Below are positions 1 through 8,212 of a DNA stretch of 33,771 nucleotides, piece after piece. The stretch spans positions 1 to 33,771 of the forward strand of contig NZ_BCQQ01000080.1 of the NCBI RefSeq assembly GCF_001552155.1, read 5' to 3'. Every line of letters starts with the position of its first letter. Positions within the stretch are counted from its first letter, which is position 1. The position numbers were made by a program, and so were the translations under genes. The DNA comes from Actinomadura formosensis NBRC 14204 (GTDB taxonomy: Bacteria > Actinomycetota > Actinomycetes > Streptosporangiales > Streptosporangiaceae). Below the pieces are notes generated by a model. The model searched no databases. It was not told the origin of the DNA and was given only the letters and a program-made list of their open reading frames with translations.

Positions 1-1113
1 GTCCCCGGGCAGGCTGGGCTCCGGCAGCGCCCGGTCGGGCAGCTCGCGGGCGCGGGCGACGGCACGCAGCCACGCCGACTGGTGCCGGCGGGCGCCGCGG
101 CCCCGCATCGTGGGCAGGGACTGCAGGTCGGCCGGGGTCTTCGGGGCCTTCTGTGCCAGCTCGATGATGGCCGCGTCCTGCAGCACCCGGCCGGGGGACA
201 GGTCCCGCTCGCGGGCGATCCGGTCGCGGGTCTCCCACATCTCGCGGACGATGGCGAGCGCCCGCCGGTTCCGCACCCGGTGGATCCCGGAGGTGCGGCG
301 CCACGGGTCGGGACGCGGCGGCTTCGGCGGCGTCGTCAGGATCGCGGAGAACTCCTCGAACGCCCACCCGAGCTTGCCCGCGGTCTCCAGCTCCTCCAGC
401 AGGGCGTCGCGCAGCTCGACGAGGAGCTCGACGTCCAGCGCGGCGTAGCGGAGCCAGTCCTCGGGGAGGGGGCGCGTGGACCAGTCGGCCGCCGAGTACC
501 CCTTCTCCAGCAGGAAGCCGAGCACGTTCTCGACCATGGAGCCGAGCCCGACCCGCGGATAGCCGAGCAGCCGCCCGGCCAGTTCGGTGTCGAACAGACG
601 CCGCGGGGCGAGTCCGACCTCCGACAGGCACGGCAGGTCCTGGTTGGCGGCGTGCAGCACCATCTCGGCGTCGGCGAGTGCGGCGTCCAGCTCGGACAGG
701 TCCGGGCAGGCGATCGGGTCGATCAGCGCGGTGCCGGCGCCCGCCCGGCGCAACTGGATCAGGTAGGCGCGCTGCCCGTACCGGTAGCCGGACGCGCGCT
801 CGGCGTCGACCGCGACCGGGCCGGCGCCCGCGGCGAACGCCGCGATGACACGGTCCAACCCGGCGGTGTCGACGACCACGGGGGGGACGCCCTCGCGCGG
901 CTCCAGCAGCGGGACGGCCGGGGGACCGGTGCCGGCCTCCGCGTCCGCCGGGCCCGGGAGCGTTCCGCCCGGCTCGGGAACGGTTCCGGGCCGCCCGCCG
1001 GCGGCCGTCTCCTCCGCACCGGTTCCCTCCTCGGGACCGGTGGTGCGCGTCTCGGGCATTCCCACTGTTTCCGTGTTCTCCCCCGCCGCCTCGGTCTCGG
1101 AAGCTGTGCTCAC
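1..1113 (-). CDS. rnd: Ribonuclease D, 3'-5' exoribonuclease with HRDC domain (3' end cut by window edge)
   Basis: A DEDD-family 3'-5' exonuclease that trims tRNA and other structured RNA ends. I read 371 codons without a stop, from a GTG at 1113 to the left edge, so the C-terminus is missing. Residues 1-75 are a low-complexity, probably disordered extension. The exonuclease domain follows: exo I shows D103 and E105 in AVDAERASGYRYGQRAYLIQ, exo II D159 in the NQDLPCL segment, and exo III Y223/D227 in YAALDV. An HRDC domain lies at roughly 275-355. It follows DUF3000 on the same strand after 19 bases, so the two are probably co-transcribed. A TACGGT box sits 7 bases before the GTG and could also drive it separately. 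The family call is secure; the exact start is less so. Confidence 0.92.
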   Translation of the reverse strand, partial: MSTASETEAAGENTETVGMPETRTTGPEEGTGAEETAAGGRPGTVPEPGGTLPGPADAEAGTGPPAVPLLEPREGVPPVVVDTAGLDRVIAAFAAGAGPVAVDAERASGYRYGQRAYLIQLRRAGAGTALIDPIACPDLSELDAALADAEMVLHAANQDLPCLSEVGLAPRRLFDTELAGRLLGYPRVGLGSMVENVLGFLLEKGYSAADWSTRPLPEDWLRYAALDVELLVELRDALLEELETAGKLGWAFEEFSAILTTPPKPPRPDPWRRTSGIHRVRNRRALAIVREMWETRDRIARERDLSPGRVLQDAAIIELAQKAPKTPADLQSLPTMRGRGARRHQSAWLRAVARARELPDRALPEPSLPGD

Positions 1114-1132
1114 GCCCCCTACCGTACGTGGT

Positions 1133-1699
1133 TCAACCGCCCGCGCCGCCCGGCCGATCCGGCAGCGCGGCGACACCGGAGGGGGGCAGCCCGGCCGTGG
1201 TGCACATCATCTCGCACCAGGCGGCGACGTGGCCGGTGAGATCGTCGCCCGTCGGGGACCAGGAGGCGCGCAGTTCCAGCTCGGTGGTGGACGGCTCGCC
1301 GCGCTTGTCGCCGAAGCTCTCCGACACCGCCCGGGTGACAGTACCGGACACGCCCGCGTACCCGGCGGGCTCCAGCGCCTCCAGCAGCCAGTCCCACGCG
1401 ACGGACCCGATCAGCTCGTCGGCGGCGATGTCGGGCTCCAGGTCGGCGCGGATGTAGGCGACGATGCGGAACCCGTTCGTCCAGCCGGATCTGCCCTCCG
1501 GGTCGTACAGCACGATGAGGCGGCCGGTGGCGACCTCGGTGTCGTCGTCGCGGTAGACGCTGCCGGACATGGCGGCCGCGTAGGGCGCGAGGCTCTGCGG
1601 GGCGGGCATGTCCTCCAGGTCGAGTTCCGGCCGGACGGCGGGACCGTCGAGGAACCGGCGCAGCGTGTCGACGGCCCGCTGGAAGGCGGGTGGGTTCAT
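1133..1699 (-). CDS. DUF3000 family protein
   Basis: A 188-residue cytoplasmic protein of the actinobacterial DUF3000 family, whose function is not known. It begins MNPPAFQRAVDTLRRFLDG, the usual family N-terminus, and this ATG gives the expected size; the frame stays open upstream, but that extension looks non-coding. The body has family features such as the LAPYAAAMSGSV and WDWLLEALE segments. There is no signal peptide or membrane segment. It lies directly upstream of the ribonuclease D gene on the same strand, a pairing I recall as common in actinomycetes. No clear Shine-Dalgarno (SD) sequence precedes the ATG. Confidence 0.85.
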   Translation of the reverse strand: MNPPAFQRAVDTLRRFLDGPAVRPELDLEDMPAPQSLAPYAAAMSGSVYRDDDTEVATGRLIVLYDPEGRSGWTNGFRIVAYIRADLEPDIAADELIGSVAWDWLLEALEPAGYAGVSGTVTRAVSESFGDKRGEPSTTELELRASWSPTGDDLTGHVAAWCEMMCTTAGLPPSGVAALPDRPGGAGG

Positions 1700-1853
1700 G
1701 GAAGGACCGGCCTGATCGCGGGGACGTGGCTGGGTGCGGGAGAACGACTCGGGGCGGTGCGGCCGGGACGGGGCGCCGCCGCGTGCGGCGACGGGCGGAT
1801 GCGGAGGGGACACAGGCACGGCACAGGTGGTTTCGTTTCGGGGGCCGGGCCGG

Positions 1854-2006
1854 TCAGGCCACGGCTCGCACGGTGGCGGGCGGGAGGCCGACCAGGACGG
1901 CCGTGCCGCACTCGGCGCAGGCCCGCTCCGGACACTGCGCACCGTGACCGTCCGGACACGGCGGCTGCTCGAACGCGCGTTCATCACCGCAGGTGGAGCA
2001 GTACAA
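1854..2006 (-). CDS. Small Cys-rich (zinc-binding-like) protein of 50 residues
   Basis: Unrecognised family. The predicted protein begins MYCSTCGDERAFEQPPCPDG and carries two clear CxxC pairs (YCSTC, ACAEC) plus two more cysteines, a zinc-knuckle-like spacing. It ends in a hydrophobic, uncharged segment. I chose a TTG start at 2006 because a perfect GGGAGG lies 7-8 bases before it. The frame is also open to ATG codons at 2036 and 2096, but those lack ribosome sites. The gene is divergent from hemE. The 154 bases between its stop and DUF3000 contain only a short GC hairpin near 1777-1790 and no other gene that I can see. Confidence 0.6.
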   Translation of the reverse strand: MYCSTCGDERAFEQPPCPDGHGAQCPERACAECGTAVLVGLPPATVRAVA

Positions 2007-2155
2007 GGGGGAACCTCCCTCGGCTATGACACGCATCACGTTCGCACGCGCCGGTGACAGAATGCGGGACTTCGCTCGGCGTGTCCGGAAGTTCATGCCG
2101 TCTCACCTGTCGCTTCCCGTGCGTTCCCACCTGCGTTTCGTGGGACCATCACAGA

Positions 2156-3253
2156 GTGACCGCTGACGCTGCCCGCCCGAACGACGACTCTGCGAACACG
2201 CCCGCGAGCGGCGCCCTTGCCGCGAGCCCCTTCCTGCTGGCCTGCCGCCGGCGGCCGGTGCCGCACACGCCCGTGTGGTTCATGCGGCAGGCCGGACGCT
2301 CGCTGCCCGAGTACCTGCGGGTCCGCGAGGGCGTCCCGATGCTGGAGTCGTGCACCCGCCCCGACATGATCGTGGAGATCACGATGCAGCCGGTGCGCCG
2401 GTACGCGGTGGACGCGGCGATCTTCTTCAGCGACATCATGGTGCCGCTCAAGGCCATCGGCGTCGACCTCGACATCAAGCCGGGCGTCGGGCCGGTCATC
2501 GCCGATCCGATCCGCACGGCGGCGGACCTGGACGCGCTGCGCCCCCTCGTCCCGGACGACGTCCCGTACGTGACCGAGGCCGTCCAGGGCCTGGCCGGTG
2601 AGCTGGGGACGACGCCGCTGATCGGTTTCGCGGGCGGCCCGTTCACGCTCGCCTCGTACCTGATCGAGGGCGGCCCCTCCAAGAACCACGAGCGCACCAA
2701 GGCGATGATGTACGGCGCGCCGGAGCTGTGGGCGAGCCTCCTGGACCGCCTTGCCGACCTCACCATCGCGTTCCTGAAGGTGCAGGTGGCGGCCGGGGCG
2801 AGCGCCGTGCAGCTCTTCGACTCGTGGGTGGGCGCGGTCGCCGCGGTGGACTACCGCGAGTCGGTGCTGCCGCACACCCGCCGCATCTTCGCCGCGATGG
2901 AGCCGCTGGGGGTGCCGCGCATCCACTTCGGCGTGGGGACGGGTGAGCTGCTCGGCCCGATGGGCGAGGCCGGCGCGGACGTCGTCGGCGTCGACTGGCG
3001 GGTCCCGCTGGACGAGGCCGTCAGCCGGGTCGAGCCGGGCAAGGCCCTGCAGGGCAACCTCGACCCGGCGATCCTGTTCGCGCCGTGGGAGATCGTGGAG
3101 CGCCGCGCCCGCGACGTCCTGGCCCGGGGCCGCACCGCCGAGGGGCACATCTTCAACCTGGGCCACGGTGTCCTGCCGTCCACGGACCCGGACGTGCTGG
3201 CCCGCCTCGCGGACCTCGTCCACGAGGCGAGCACGGAGGACAGGCTCCAGTAG
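2156..3253 (+). CDS. hemE: Uroporphyrinogen III decarboxylase
   Basis: Decarboxylates the four acetate side chains of uroporphyrinogen III to give coproporphyrinogen III, a cytoplasmic step of heme synthesis. The protein is 365 residues, a normal length. The signature PVWFMRQAGRSLPEY lies at about residues 39-53, followed by the IFFSDIMVP segment, the GFAGGPFTLASYL glycine-rich loop and the C-terminal FNLGHGVLP motif. I chose the GTG at 2156 (VTADAARPND); the frame stays open to 2054, but that extra stretch is not typical of the family. No strong SD is visible. hemG and hemQ follow on the same strand about 1.1 kb later, with a DUF4349 gene on the other strand in between. Confidence 0.95.
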   Translation: MTADAARPNDDSANTPASGALAASPFLLACRRRPVPHTPVWFMRQAGRSLPEYLRVREGVPMLESCTRPDMIVEITMQPVRRYAVDAAIFFSDIMVPLKAIGVDLDIKPGVGPVIADPIRTAADLDALRPLVPDDVPYVTEAVQGLAGELGTTPLIGFAGGPFTLASYLIEGGPSKNHERTKAMMYGAPELWASLLDRLADLTIAFLKVQVAAGASAVQLFDSWVGAVAAVDYRESVLPHTRRIFAAMEPLGVPRIHFGVGTGELLGPMGEAGADVVGVDWRVPLDEAVSRVEPGKALQGNLDPAILFAPWEIVERRARDVLARGRTAEGHIFNLGHGVLPSTDPDVLARLADLVHEASTEDRLQ

Positions 3254-3275
3254 GGGACGGGCTCCAGGAACGGGT

Positions 3276-4223
3276 CTAGGCGGGCGGAGGCTGCGAGCCG
3301 GTGACGGCCTTCTCGGGCGCGGGCTCCGGTCCGGGCTCCGGCTCGGCCTTCGGCCTGCGGCGCGACCGGCCGGGGAGCCGGTGCCGGAACGCCAGGAGCG
3401 GGAACCCGATCGCGGCGGCGACGAGGAACGGCAGCAGCCAGCCGAGCACGGTGACGACGCCGCCGGTGAACGCGGTGAACGCGTCCCAGCCGCTCTGGAG
3501 CCCGCCGAGGAACCCGCCGCGAGGCTCGTCGTTCCCGGCCTGCGCGGACTTGCTCACCAGCGACACGGTCACGGTCGCGTACTCGGTGCGGTGCTTGAGC
3601 GACTTCTGCCGCGCCTGCAGCGCCTCCAGATCGGCCTCGCGCTGGGCGATCTCCCGCTCGATGTCGATGACCTCGCCGACGGAGTTCGCGCGGTTGAGCA
3701 GCTTGCGGAACGACTCCAGCGTGGCCTTCGCCGACCGGACCCGGGCGTCCACGTCGGCGACCTCGGCGGTGACGTCCTCGGCCTCCTGGGAGAGCCAGAG
3801 CCTGGTGCCGAGCTGCGTGCCGAGCCGGTTCAGCACGTCGGCGTAGCGGTCGGCGGGGATCTTCAACGCGATCTCCGAGCGGGCCGGGTCGCTGGAACTC
3901 GACTCCCGTTCGACGTAGCCGCCGGCCGCCGTGACCATCTGCTTGGCCTTGGCCGCGGCCGCCTCCACGTCGCCCGCCCTGACTCCCAGGCGAGCCGTGT
4001 GGATCACCGCGCTTGCGGAGGGCGGCGGCGCCTGCGCTCCATTGGCGGTCTTCCCCGCCGAGCCTTCCCCGCCGCGGCTGCTCGCCACCGCCGGTGCGGG
4101 CGCCCCGCCGCGGTCCACGGCCGCCGGCGAACCGGACGAATGACTGCCTGCCCCGCACGCCGCCAGCACCCCGGCCAGCAACAGGACGACCAGCGCGCAT
4201 ATGGCGTTCCTGACGATCCGCAT
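3276..4223 (-). CDS. DUF4349 domain lipoprotein
   Basis: A 315-residue predicted lipoprotein. An N-terminal signal (RIVRNAICALVVLLLAGVL) ends in a lipobox with Cys23 (LAAC). Residues 24-70 are a Ser/Gly/Ala-rich linker. The DUF4349 domain follows, with an Arg/Glu/Ala-rich coiled-coil segment around 175-215. One C-terminal membrane helix (GWLLPFLVAAAIGFPLLAF) comes before a basic, Pro/Glu-rich tail. This layout suggests an envelope protein held at both ends; its function is unknown. It lies antisense between hemE and hemG, converging on hemE with a 22-base gap. I recall the same arrangement in other actinomycetes. Confidence 0.85.
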   Translation of the reverse strand: MRIVRNAICALVVLLLAGVLAACGAGSHSSGSPAAVDRGGAPAPAVASSRGGEGSAGKTANGAQAPPPSASAVIHTARLGVRAGDVEAAAAKAKQMVTAAGGYVERESSSSDPARSEIALKIPADRYADVLNRLGTQLGTRLWLSQEAEDVTAEVADVDARVRSAKATLESFRKLLNRANSVGEVIDIEREIAQREADLEALQARQKSLKHRTEYATVTVSLVSKSAQAGNDEPRGGFLGGLQSGWDAFTAFTGGVVTVLGWLLPFLVAAAIGFPLLAFRHRLPGRSRRRPKAEPEPGPEPAPEKAVTGSQPPPA

Positions 4224-4363
4224 GAGGCTTGGACGAGGGGAGACCGATCACCGTTCCGCCGGGCGAATCGCGGTCCGGGCACGGTGCGGGCACGCACCGG
4301 TCACGGTTCCGGCCGGTGTCCGGTGTGATGCTCGCCGCTCCGGCCGCCCCGATGCGCGATCCG

Positions 4364-4381
4364 GCCTTCCGTCTGGAAGGC
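4364..4381 (+). promoter_or_regulatory. Hairpin covering the hemG Shine-Dalgarno sequence
   Basis: A perfect 7-bp stem (GCCTTCC / GGAAGGC) with a 4-base GTCT loop ends 7 bases before the hemG ATG. The right arm contains the only good SD sequence (GGAAGG), so the stem would hide it. This is seen directly; a role in translation control is inference. Confidence 0.4.
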
Positions 4382-4388
4382 TGGGGGC

Positions 4389-5861
4389 ATGACCACGTCC
4401 CATGCCGTCGTCGTCGGGGGCGGTATCGCGGGCCTCGCCGCCGCCCGCGTGCTCGCCCAGGGCGGCGTTCGGGTCACCGTGCTCGAAGGCTCCTCCCAGA
4501 TCGGCGGCAAGCTGCGCGTGAGCGAGATCGCAGGGATCCCGGTGGACGAGGGCGCCGAGTCGATGCTCGCCCGCCGGCCCGAGGGCATGGACCTGGTGCG
4601 CGACCTCGGCCGCACCGCCGACCTGGTGAATCCCGGCACCGCCGCCTCGGCGATTTTCAGCCGCGGCGCACTCCGCAAGCTCCCCGCCGGGCAGGTGATG
4701 GGCGTCCCGTCCGACCTGCGCGCGCTCGCCGCCTCCCAGGTGCTGTCGCCGGCCGGGCTGGCGCGCGTCCCGCTGGACCTGGTGCTGCCCGAGACGCCGC
4801 GCGGCGGGGACGTGTCCGTCGCCGGCTACATCGGCGCCAGGGTCGGCCGCGAGGTCGTCGACCGGCTGGTGGAGCCGCTGCTCGGCGGCGTGTACGCGGG
4901 ACGGGTCGAGCGGCTCTCGTTCGAGTCGACGCTGCCCGCCGTCGCCGCCGCGGCGCGCGGCCACCGCTCGCTGATCAACGCCGTCCAGGGCATCCGGGCC
5001 GCCGCGCCCAAGGACCCCGGCCCGGTGTTCGCCACCCTGCCGGACGGGCTCGGCACGCTCCCGCACCTGGTCGCCGCCGACATCGCCGCCGCCGGCGGAA
5101 CGGTCCGGACCGGCGCGATGGTCCGCGAGCTGCGCCGCCGCGAGGACGGCTGGCGGCTCACCGTCGGCCCGGCCCGCGACCCCGAGTACCTGGACGCCGA
5201 CGCCGTGCTGCTCGCGCTGCCGGCCGCCCCCGCGTCCCGGCTGCTCACGCCGGACGTCCCCGCCGCCGCCCGGGAACTGGCCGGCATCGAGTACGCGAGC
5301 ATGGCGATCATCACGCTGGTGTACCGGACCACCGCGTTCCCGCGGCTGCCGAAGACCAGCGGCTACCTCGTCCCGGCCGTGGAATGCGACCCCGAGCGCG
5401 GCGGCCGGGGGGTCAAGGCCGTCACGTTCAGCTCGGTGAAGTGGCCGCACCTGCGCGACCGCGACCCCGGCGTCATCGCGGTGCGCTGCTCCATCGGGCG
5501 GTTCGGCGAGGAGCACCTGCTCCAGCGGGCCGACGAGGAGCTGACCGCCACCGCCATGGCGGAACTCGCCGCGACCTGCGGCGTCACCGAGCTGCCCGCC
5601 GCGAGCCGGGTGACCCGGTGGGGCGGCGGTCTCCCGCAGTACAACGTGGGCCACGCCGACCGCGTGGCCAAGATCCGGGCCGCGGTCGCCGGCGCGCCGG
5701 GACTGGCCGTCGCCGGCGCCGCCTACGACGGCCTCGGCATCCCCGCGTGCATCGCCTCGGCGCGTGCGGCGGCGAACCGGGTGCTGGACCATCTGCGCAG
5801 TCGAGAAGGAGTGGATCATGACCGAGCCGGCGGGCAAGCCGAAGGCACGCGAACTCAATAA
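4389..5861 (+). CDS. hemG: Coproporphyrinogen/protoporphyrinogen III oxidase (FAD)
   Basis: An FAD enzyme that takes six electrons from the porphyrinogen. Because the next gene is a coproheme decarboxylase, the substrate is most likely coproporphyrinogen III (the CgoX/HemY role of the coproporphyrin-dependent pathway). The 490-residue protein opens with the dinucleotide-binding motif VVVGGGIAGLAAARVL followed by VTVLEGSSQIGGK, and ends with a second FAD motif (GLAVAGAAYDGLGIPACI). The ATG follows GGAAGG by 8 bases. The last 44 bases overlap hemQ, so the two are translationally linked. The extra 15 or so C-terminal residues, read within the overlap, look non-conserved. Also called hemY or cgoX. 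Confidence 0.93.
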   Translation: MTTSHAVVVGGGIAGLAAARVLAQGGVRVTVLEGSSQIGGKLRVSEIAGIPVDEGAESMLARRPEGMDLVRDLGRTADLVNPGTAASAIFSRGALRKLPAGQVMGVPSDLRALAASQVLSPAGLARVPLDLVLPETPRGGDVSVAGYIGARVGREVVDRLVEPLLGGVYAGRVERLSFESTLPAVAAAARGHRSLINAVQGIRAAAPKDPGPVFATLPDGLGTLPHLVAADIAAAGGTVRTGAMVRELRRREDGWRLTVGPARDPEYLDADAVLLALPAAPASRLLTPDVPAAARELAGIEYASMAIITLVYRTTAFPRLPKTSGYLVPAVECDPERGGRGVKAVTFSSVKWPHLRDRDPGVIAVRCSIGRFGEEHLLQRADEELTATAMAELAATCGVTELPAASRVTRWGGGLPQYNVGHADRVAKIRAAVAGAPGLAVAGAAYDGLGIPACIASARAAANRVLDHLRSREGVDHDRAGGQAEGTRTQ

Positions 5862-6516
5862 CGTCATCCGCTACACGATGTGGTCGGTCTTCCGGGTCGC
5901 GAAGCCCGGGACGGTCGGCGAGCAGGACGCCGCCGAGGTCCAGGACCTTCTCGACCAGGCCGCCCGCAAGGACGTCACCACCCGCGGCTCCTACGACGTC
6001 GCCGGGCTGCGCGCGGACGCCGACTACATGTTCTGGTGGCACGCGTCCACGCCCGACGACCTGCAGGAGATCTACACCCGGTTCCGCCGGACGGCGCTCG
6101 GCCGCGCGAGCGAGCCGGTGTGGTCGCAGATGGCGCTGCACCGCCCGGCCGAGTTCAACAAGAGCCACATCCCCGCGTTCCTCGCCGACGAGGAGCCGCG
6201 CGACTACGTGTGCGTGTACCCGTTCGTCCGGTCCTACGAGTGGTACCTGCTGCCGGACGAGGAGCGCCGCGCGATGCTCGCCGAGCACGGCAAGATGGCG
6301 CGCGAATACCCCGACGTCCGGGCCAACACCGTGTCGGCGTTCGCGCTCGGCGACTACGAGTGGATGCTCGCGTTCGAGGCCGACGAGCTGCACCGCATCG
6401 TCGACCTGATGCGCCACCTGCGCGGCGCGAGGGCGCGGCTGCACACCCGCCTGGAGGTGCCGTTCTACACCGGCCGCCGCAAGCCGGTCGCCGAACTGGT
6501 CGCCAACCTGGCCTGA
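5818..6516 (+). CDS. hemQ: Coproheme decarboxylase (HemQ/ChdC)
   Basis: Converts iron-coproporphyrin III to heme b by two peroxide-dependent decarboxylations, the last step of the coproporphyrin-dependent pathway. The 232-residue protein is of normal size. Catalytic Tyr134 lies in VYPFVRSYEWYLLP, the proximal heme ligand His157 in LAEHGKM, and His117 in KSHIPAF. His117 corresponds to the distal histidine described for actinobacterial ChdC, which firmicute enzymes lack. The ATG at 5818 is preceded by GAGAAGGAG with good spacing; the start falls inside hemG. The stop is followed at once by an 8-bp hairpin, so the hem unit probably ends here. Confidence 0.95.
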   Translation: MTEPAGKPKARELNNVIRYTMWSVFRVAKPGTVGEQDAAEVQDLLDQAARKDVTTRGSYDVAGLRADADYMFWWHASTPDDLQEIYTRFRRTALGRASEPVWSQMALHRPAEFNKSHIPAFLADEEPRDYVCVYPFVRSYEWYLLPDEERRAMLAEHGKMAREYPDVRANTVSAFALGDYEWMLAFEADELHRIVDLMRHLRGARARLHTRLEVPFYTGRRKPVAELVANLA

Positions 6517-6536
6517 TCCGCCCGGGGACGGGCGGA
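6517..6536 (+). terminator. Hairpin after hemQ
   Basis: A perfect 8-bp stem TCCGCCCG / CGGGCGGA with a GGGA loop starts on the base after the hemQ stop. There is no T-run, as is usual for actinomycete terminators, so the call rests on stem strength and position. Confidence 0.5.
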
Positions 6537-6578
6537 ACGGCGGCAGGGCGCCGGCCGCGGGGGAGTCTCCCGCCGGGC

Positions 6579-6614
6579 GGTCTCGCGGACGACGCCGTCC
6601 TCGCCGGCGAGACC
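6579..6614 (-). terminator. Compound hairpin after msrB
   Basis: An outer 8-bp stem (GGTCTCGC / GCGAGACC) encloses an inner GGACG-ACGC-CGTCC hairpin, about 20 bases beyond the msrB stop. Its position between convergent genes suggests termination of msrB; it could work both ways. Confidence 0.4.
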
Positions 6615-6634
6615 CGCCGGTGCCCGCGGGCCGC

Positions 6635-7036
6635 CTACTCGGCGGGTTCGAGGGTCAGGGAGATCGAGTTGATGCAGTAGCGGTCGTCGGTCGGGGTGTC
6701 GTAGCCCTCCCCGTGGAAGACGTGCCCGAGGTGCGAGTCGCACGCCGTGCACCGCACCTCCGTGCGGACCGTGCCGAGCGAGCGGTCCTCGACCAGCGTG
6801 ACCGCGTCCGAGCCGGACGGCTCGTAGAACGACGGCCAGCCGCAGTGGCTCTCGAACTTGGTGCCGGACCGGAACAGTTCCGTCCCGCAGGCGCGGCACC
6901 GGTACACCCCGACGGTCTTGGTGTCGGTGTACTCGCCGGTGAAGGGCTTCTCCGTGCCCGCCTCGCGCAGCACGTGGTACTCCTCGGGGCTGAGCCGCGC
7001 CCGCCACTCTTCCTCGCTCTTGCGGATCTTCTCCAT
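6635..7036 (-). CDS. msrB: Peptide-methionine (R)-S-oxide reductase
   Basis: Reduces the R-form of methionine sulfoxide in proteins, a cytoplasmic repair step. The protein has 133 residues, the usual single-domain size. The zinc site is complete: C47/C50 (CRAC) and C96/C99 (CTAC). The catalytic Cys121 lies in DRYCINS, and Cys65 in FESHCGWPSF could serve as a resolving cysteine. No spaced SD is seen. A TACCGT box ends 6 bases before the ATG, which fits a leaderless mRNA. It is divergent from the LigD-type polymerase gene, with 64 bases between the two starts. Confidence 0.95.
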   Translation of the reverse strand: MEKIRKSEEEWRARLSPEEYHVLREAGTEKPFTGEYTDTKTVGVYRCRACGTELFRSGTKFESHCGWPSFYEPSGSDAVTLVEDRSLGTVRTEVRCTACDSHLGHVFHGEGYDTPTDDRYCINSISLTLEPAE

Positions 7037-7042
7037 CCCTCG

Positions 7043-7094
7043 ACGGTACCCGGCGCGGCCGTCCCGGGGGACTGTCGTGCCCGTGGGTTACCGT
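7043..7094. promoter_or_regulatory. Divergent msrB / polymerase promoter region with two TACCGT boxes
   Basis: In the 64 bases between the two starts, each gene has the same hexamer TACCGT at the same distance: bases 7043-7048 on the minus strand, 6 bases before the msrB ATG, and 7089-7094 on the plus strand, 6 bases before the polymerase ATG. Both fit the TANNNT -10 class with transcription starting at or next to the ATG. I see no convincing -35 box. Confidence 0.4.
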
Positions 7095-7100
7095 GCCGTC

Positions 7101-8186
7101 ATGGCCTCGCCCTTCATCGAGATCCCGGTCGGGGATCGGCTCGTCAAGGTGACCAATCCCGACAAGGTCTACTTTCCGGAGCACGGCTACACCAAGCGGC
7201 AGCTGGTGGAGTACTACCTGGCCGTGGGGGACGGCATCCTGCGCGCGACCCGCGACCGCCCGACGACCCTGGAGCGCTGGCCCGCCGGGGTGTTCGAGGG
7301 CGCCCGGATGGCCACCCGTGAGGACTACGCGCGCGGCCAGGCCGGCATGGGCGCCGGCAAGTCCGACGCGTTCTACCAGAAGCGCGTCCCGAAGGGCGCG
7401 CCCGGCTGGGTGCGGACCGCGCGGATCGTGTTCCCCAGCGGGCGTTCCGCCGACGAGGTCTGCCCGACCGAGCCCGCGGTGATCGCCTGGGCCGCGAATC
7501 TCGGCACGCTGACGTTCCACCCGTGGCCCGTCCGCGAGGGCGACGTCGACCACCCGGACGAGCTGCGCATCGACCTCGACCCGCAGCCCGGCACCGGCTT
7601 CGCCGACGCCGTCCGGGTGGCGCTCGGCCCGGTCCGCGACCTGCTGTCCGAGCTGGGCTGCACCGGCTATGTGAAGACGTCCGGCAAGGCGGGCGTGCAC
7701 ATCTACGTCCGCATCGAGCCCCGCTGGACGTTCACCGAGGTCCGCCGGGCCGCCCTGGCCTTCGCCCGCGAGGTCGAGCGCCGCGCCCCCGCCGAGGTCA
7801 CCACGAAGTGGTGGAAGGAGGAGAGGGGGGAGCAGATCTTCATCGATTTCAACCAGAACGCACGCGACCGGACGATCGCCTCGGCCTACAGCGTCCGCCC
7901 GGCCCCGCACGCCCCCGTCTCGGCCCCCGTGACCTGGGACGAACTGCCCGACGTCGACCCCCGCGACTTCACCATCGCCACGATGCCGGCCCGCTTCGCC
8001 GAACTGGGCGACCTCCACGCGTCCATCGACGACGCGTCCTTCTCCCTGGAGCCCCTGCTCGACATGGCCGACCGTGACGAGAAGGAGCACGGCCTCGGCG
8101 ACATGCCCTATCCGCCGAACTATCCGAAGATGCCGGGCGAGCCCAAGCGGGTCCAGCCCAGCAAGGACACCGGCAACCACACCTGA
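7101..8186 (+). CDS. Stand-alone LigD-type DNA polymerase/primase (AEP superfamily)
   Basis: A 361-residue archaeo-eukaryotic-primase-type polymerase like the polymerase domain of LigD, used in end joining or gap filling during DNA repair. The metal-binding aspartates are D158 and D160 in RIDLDPQPG and D249 in IFIDFNQNARDRT. The KTSGKAGVH motif that contacts nucleotide and template phosphate lies at about 192-200. There is no ligase or nuclease domain. No Ku gene is present in the window, but a LigC-type ligase lies about 7.6 kb away. In mycobacteria a similar polymerase (Prim-PolC) works with LigC in gap repair, so repair rather than classical Ku-dependent end joining is possible. The ATG is leaderless-like. 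Confidence 0.9.
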   Translation: MASPFIEIPVGDRLVKVTNPDKVYFPEHGYTKRQLVEYYLAVGDGILRATRDRPTTLERWPAGVFEGARMATREDYARGQAGMGAGKSDAFYQKRVPKGAPGWVRTARIVFPSGRSADEVCPTEPAVIAWAANLGTLTFHPWPVREGDVDHPDELRIDLDPQPGTGFADAVRVALGPVRDLLSELGCTGYVKTSGKAGVHIYVRIEPRWTFTEVRRAALAFAREVERRAPAEVTTKWWKEERGEQIFIDFNQNARDRTIASAYSVRPAPHAPVSAPVTWDELPDVDPRDFTIATMPARFAELGDLHASIDDASFSLEPLLDMADRDEKEHGLGDMPYPPNYPKMPGEPKRVQPSKDTGNHT

Positions 8187-8212
8187 TCGCCCTCGGCGGC
8201 CGGGTGCGGTTG

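Noticed and set aside
82..2029. Long plus-strand open frames across the ribonuclease D and DUF3000 genes.
   Set aside because: They are antisense shadows caused by high GC; their products are low-complexity Arg/Gly/Pro strings with no motifs, while the minus strand gives clear families.
3254..3275. Terminator between hemE and the DUF4349 gene.
   Set aside because: The 22 bases contain no convincing stem.
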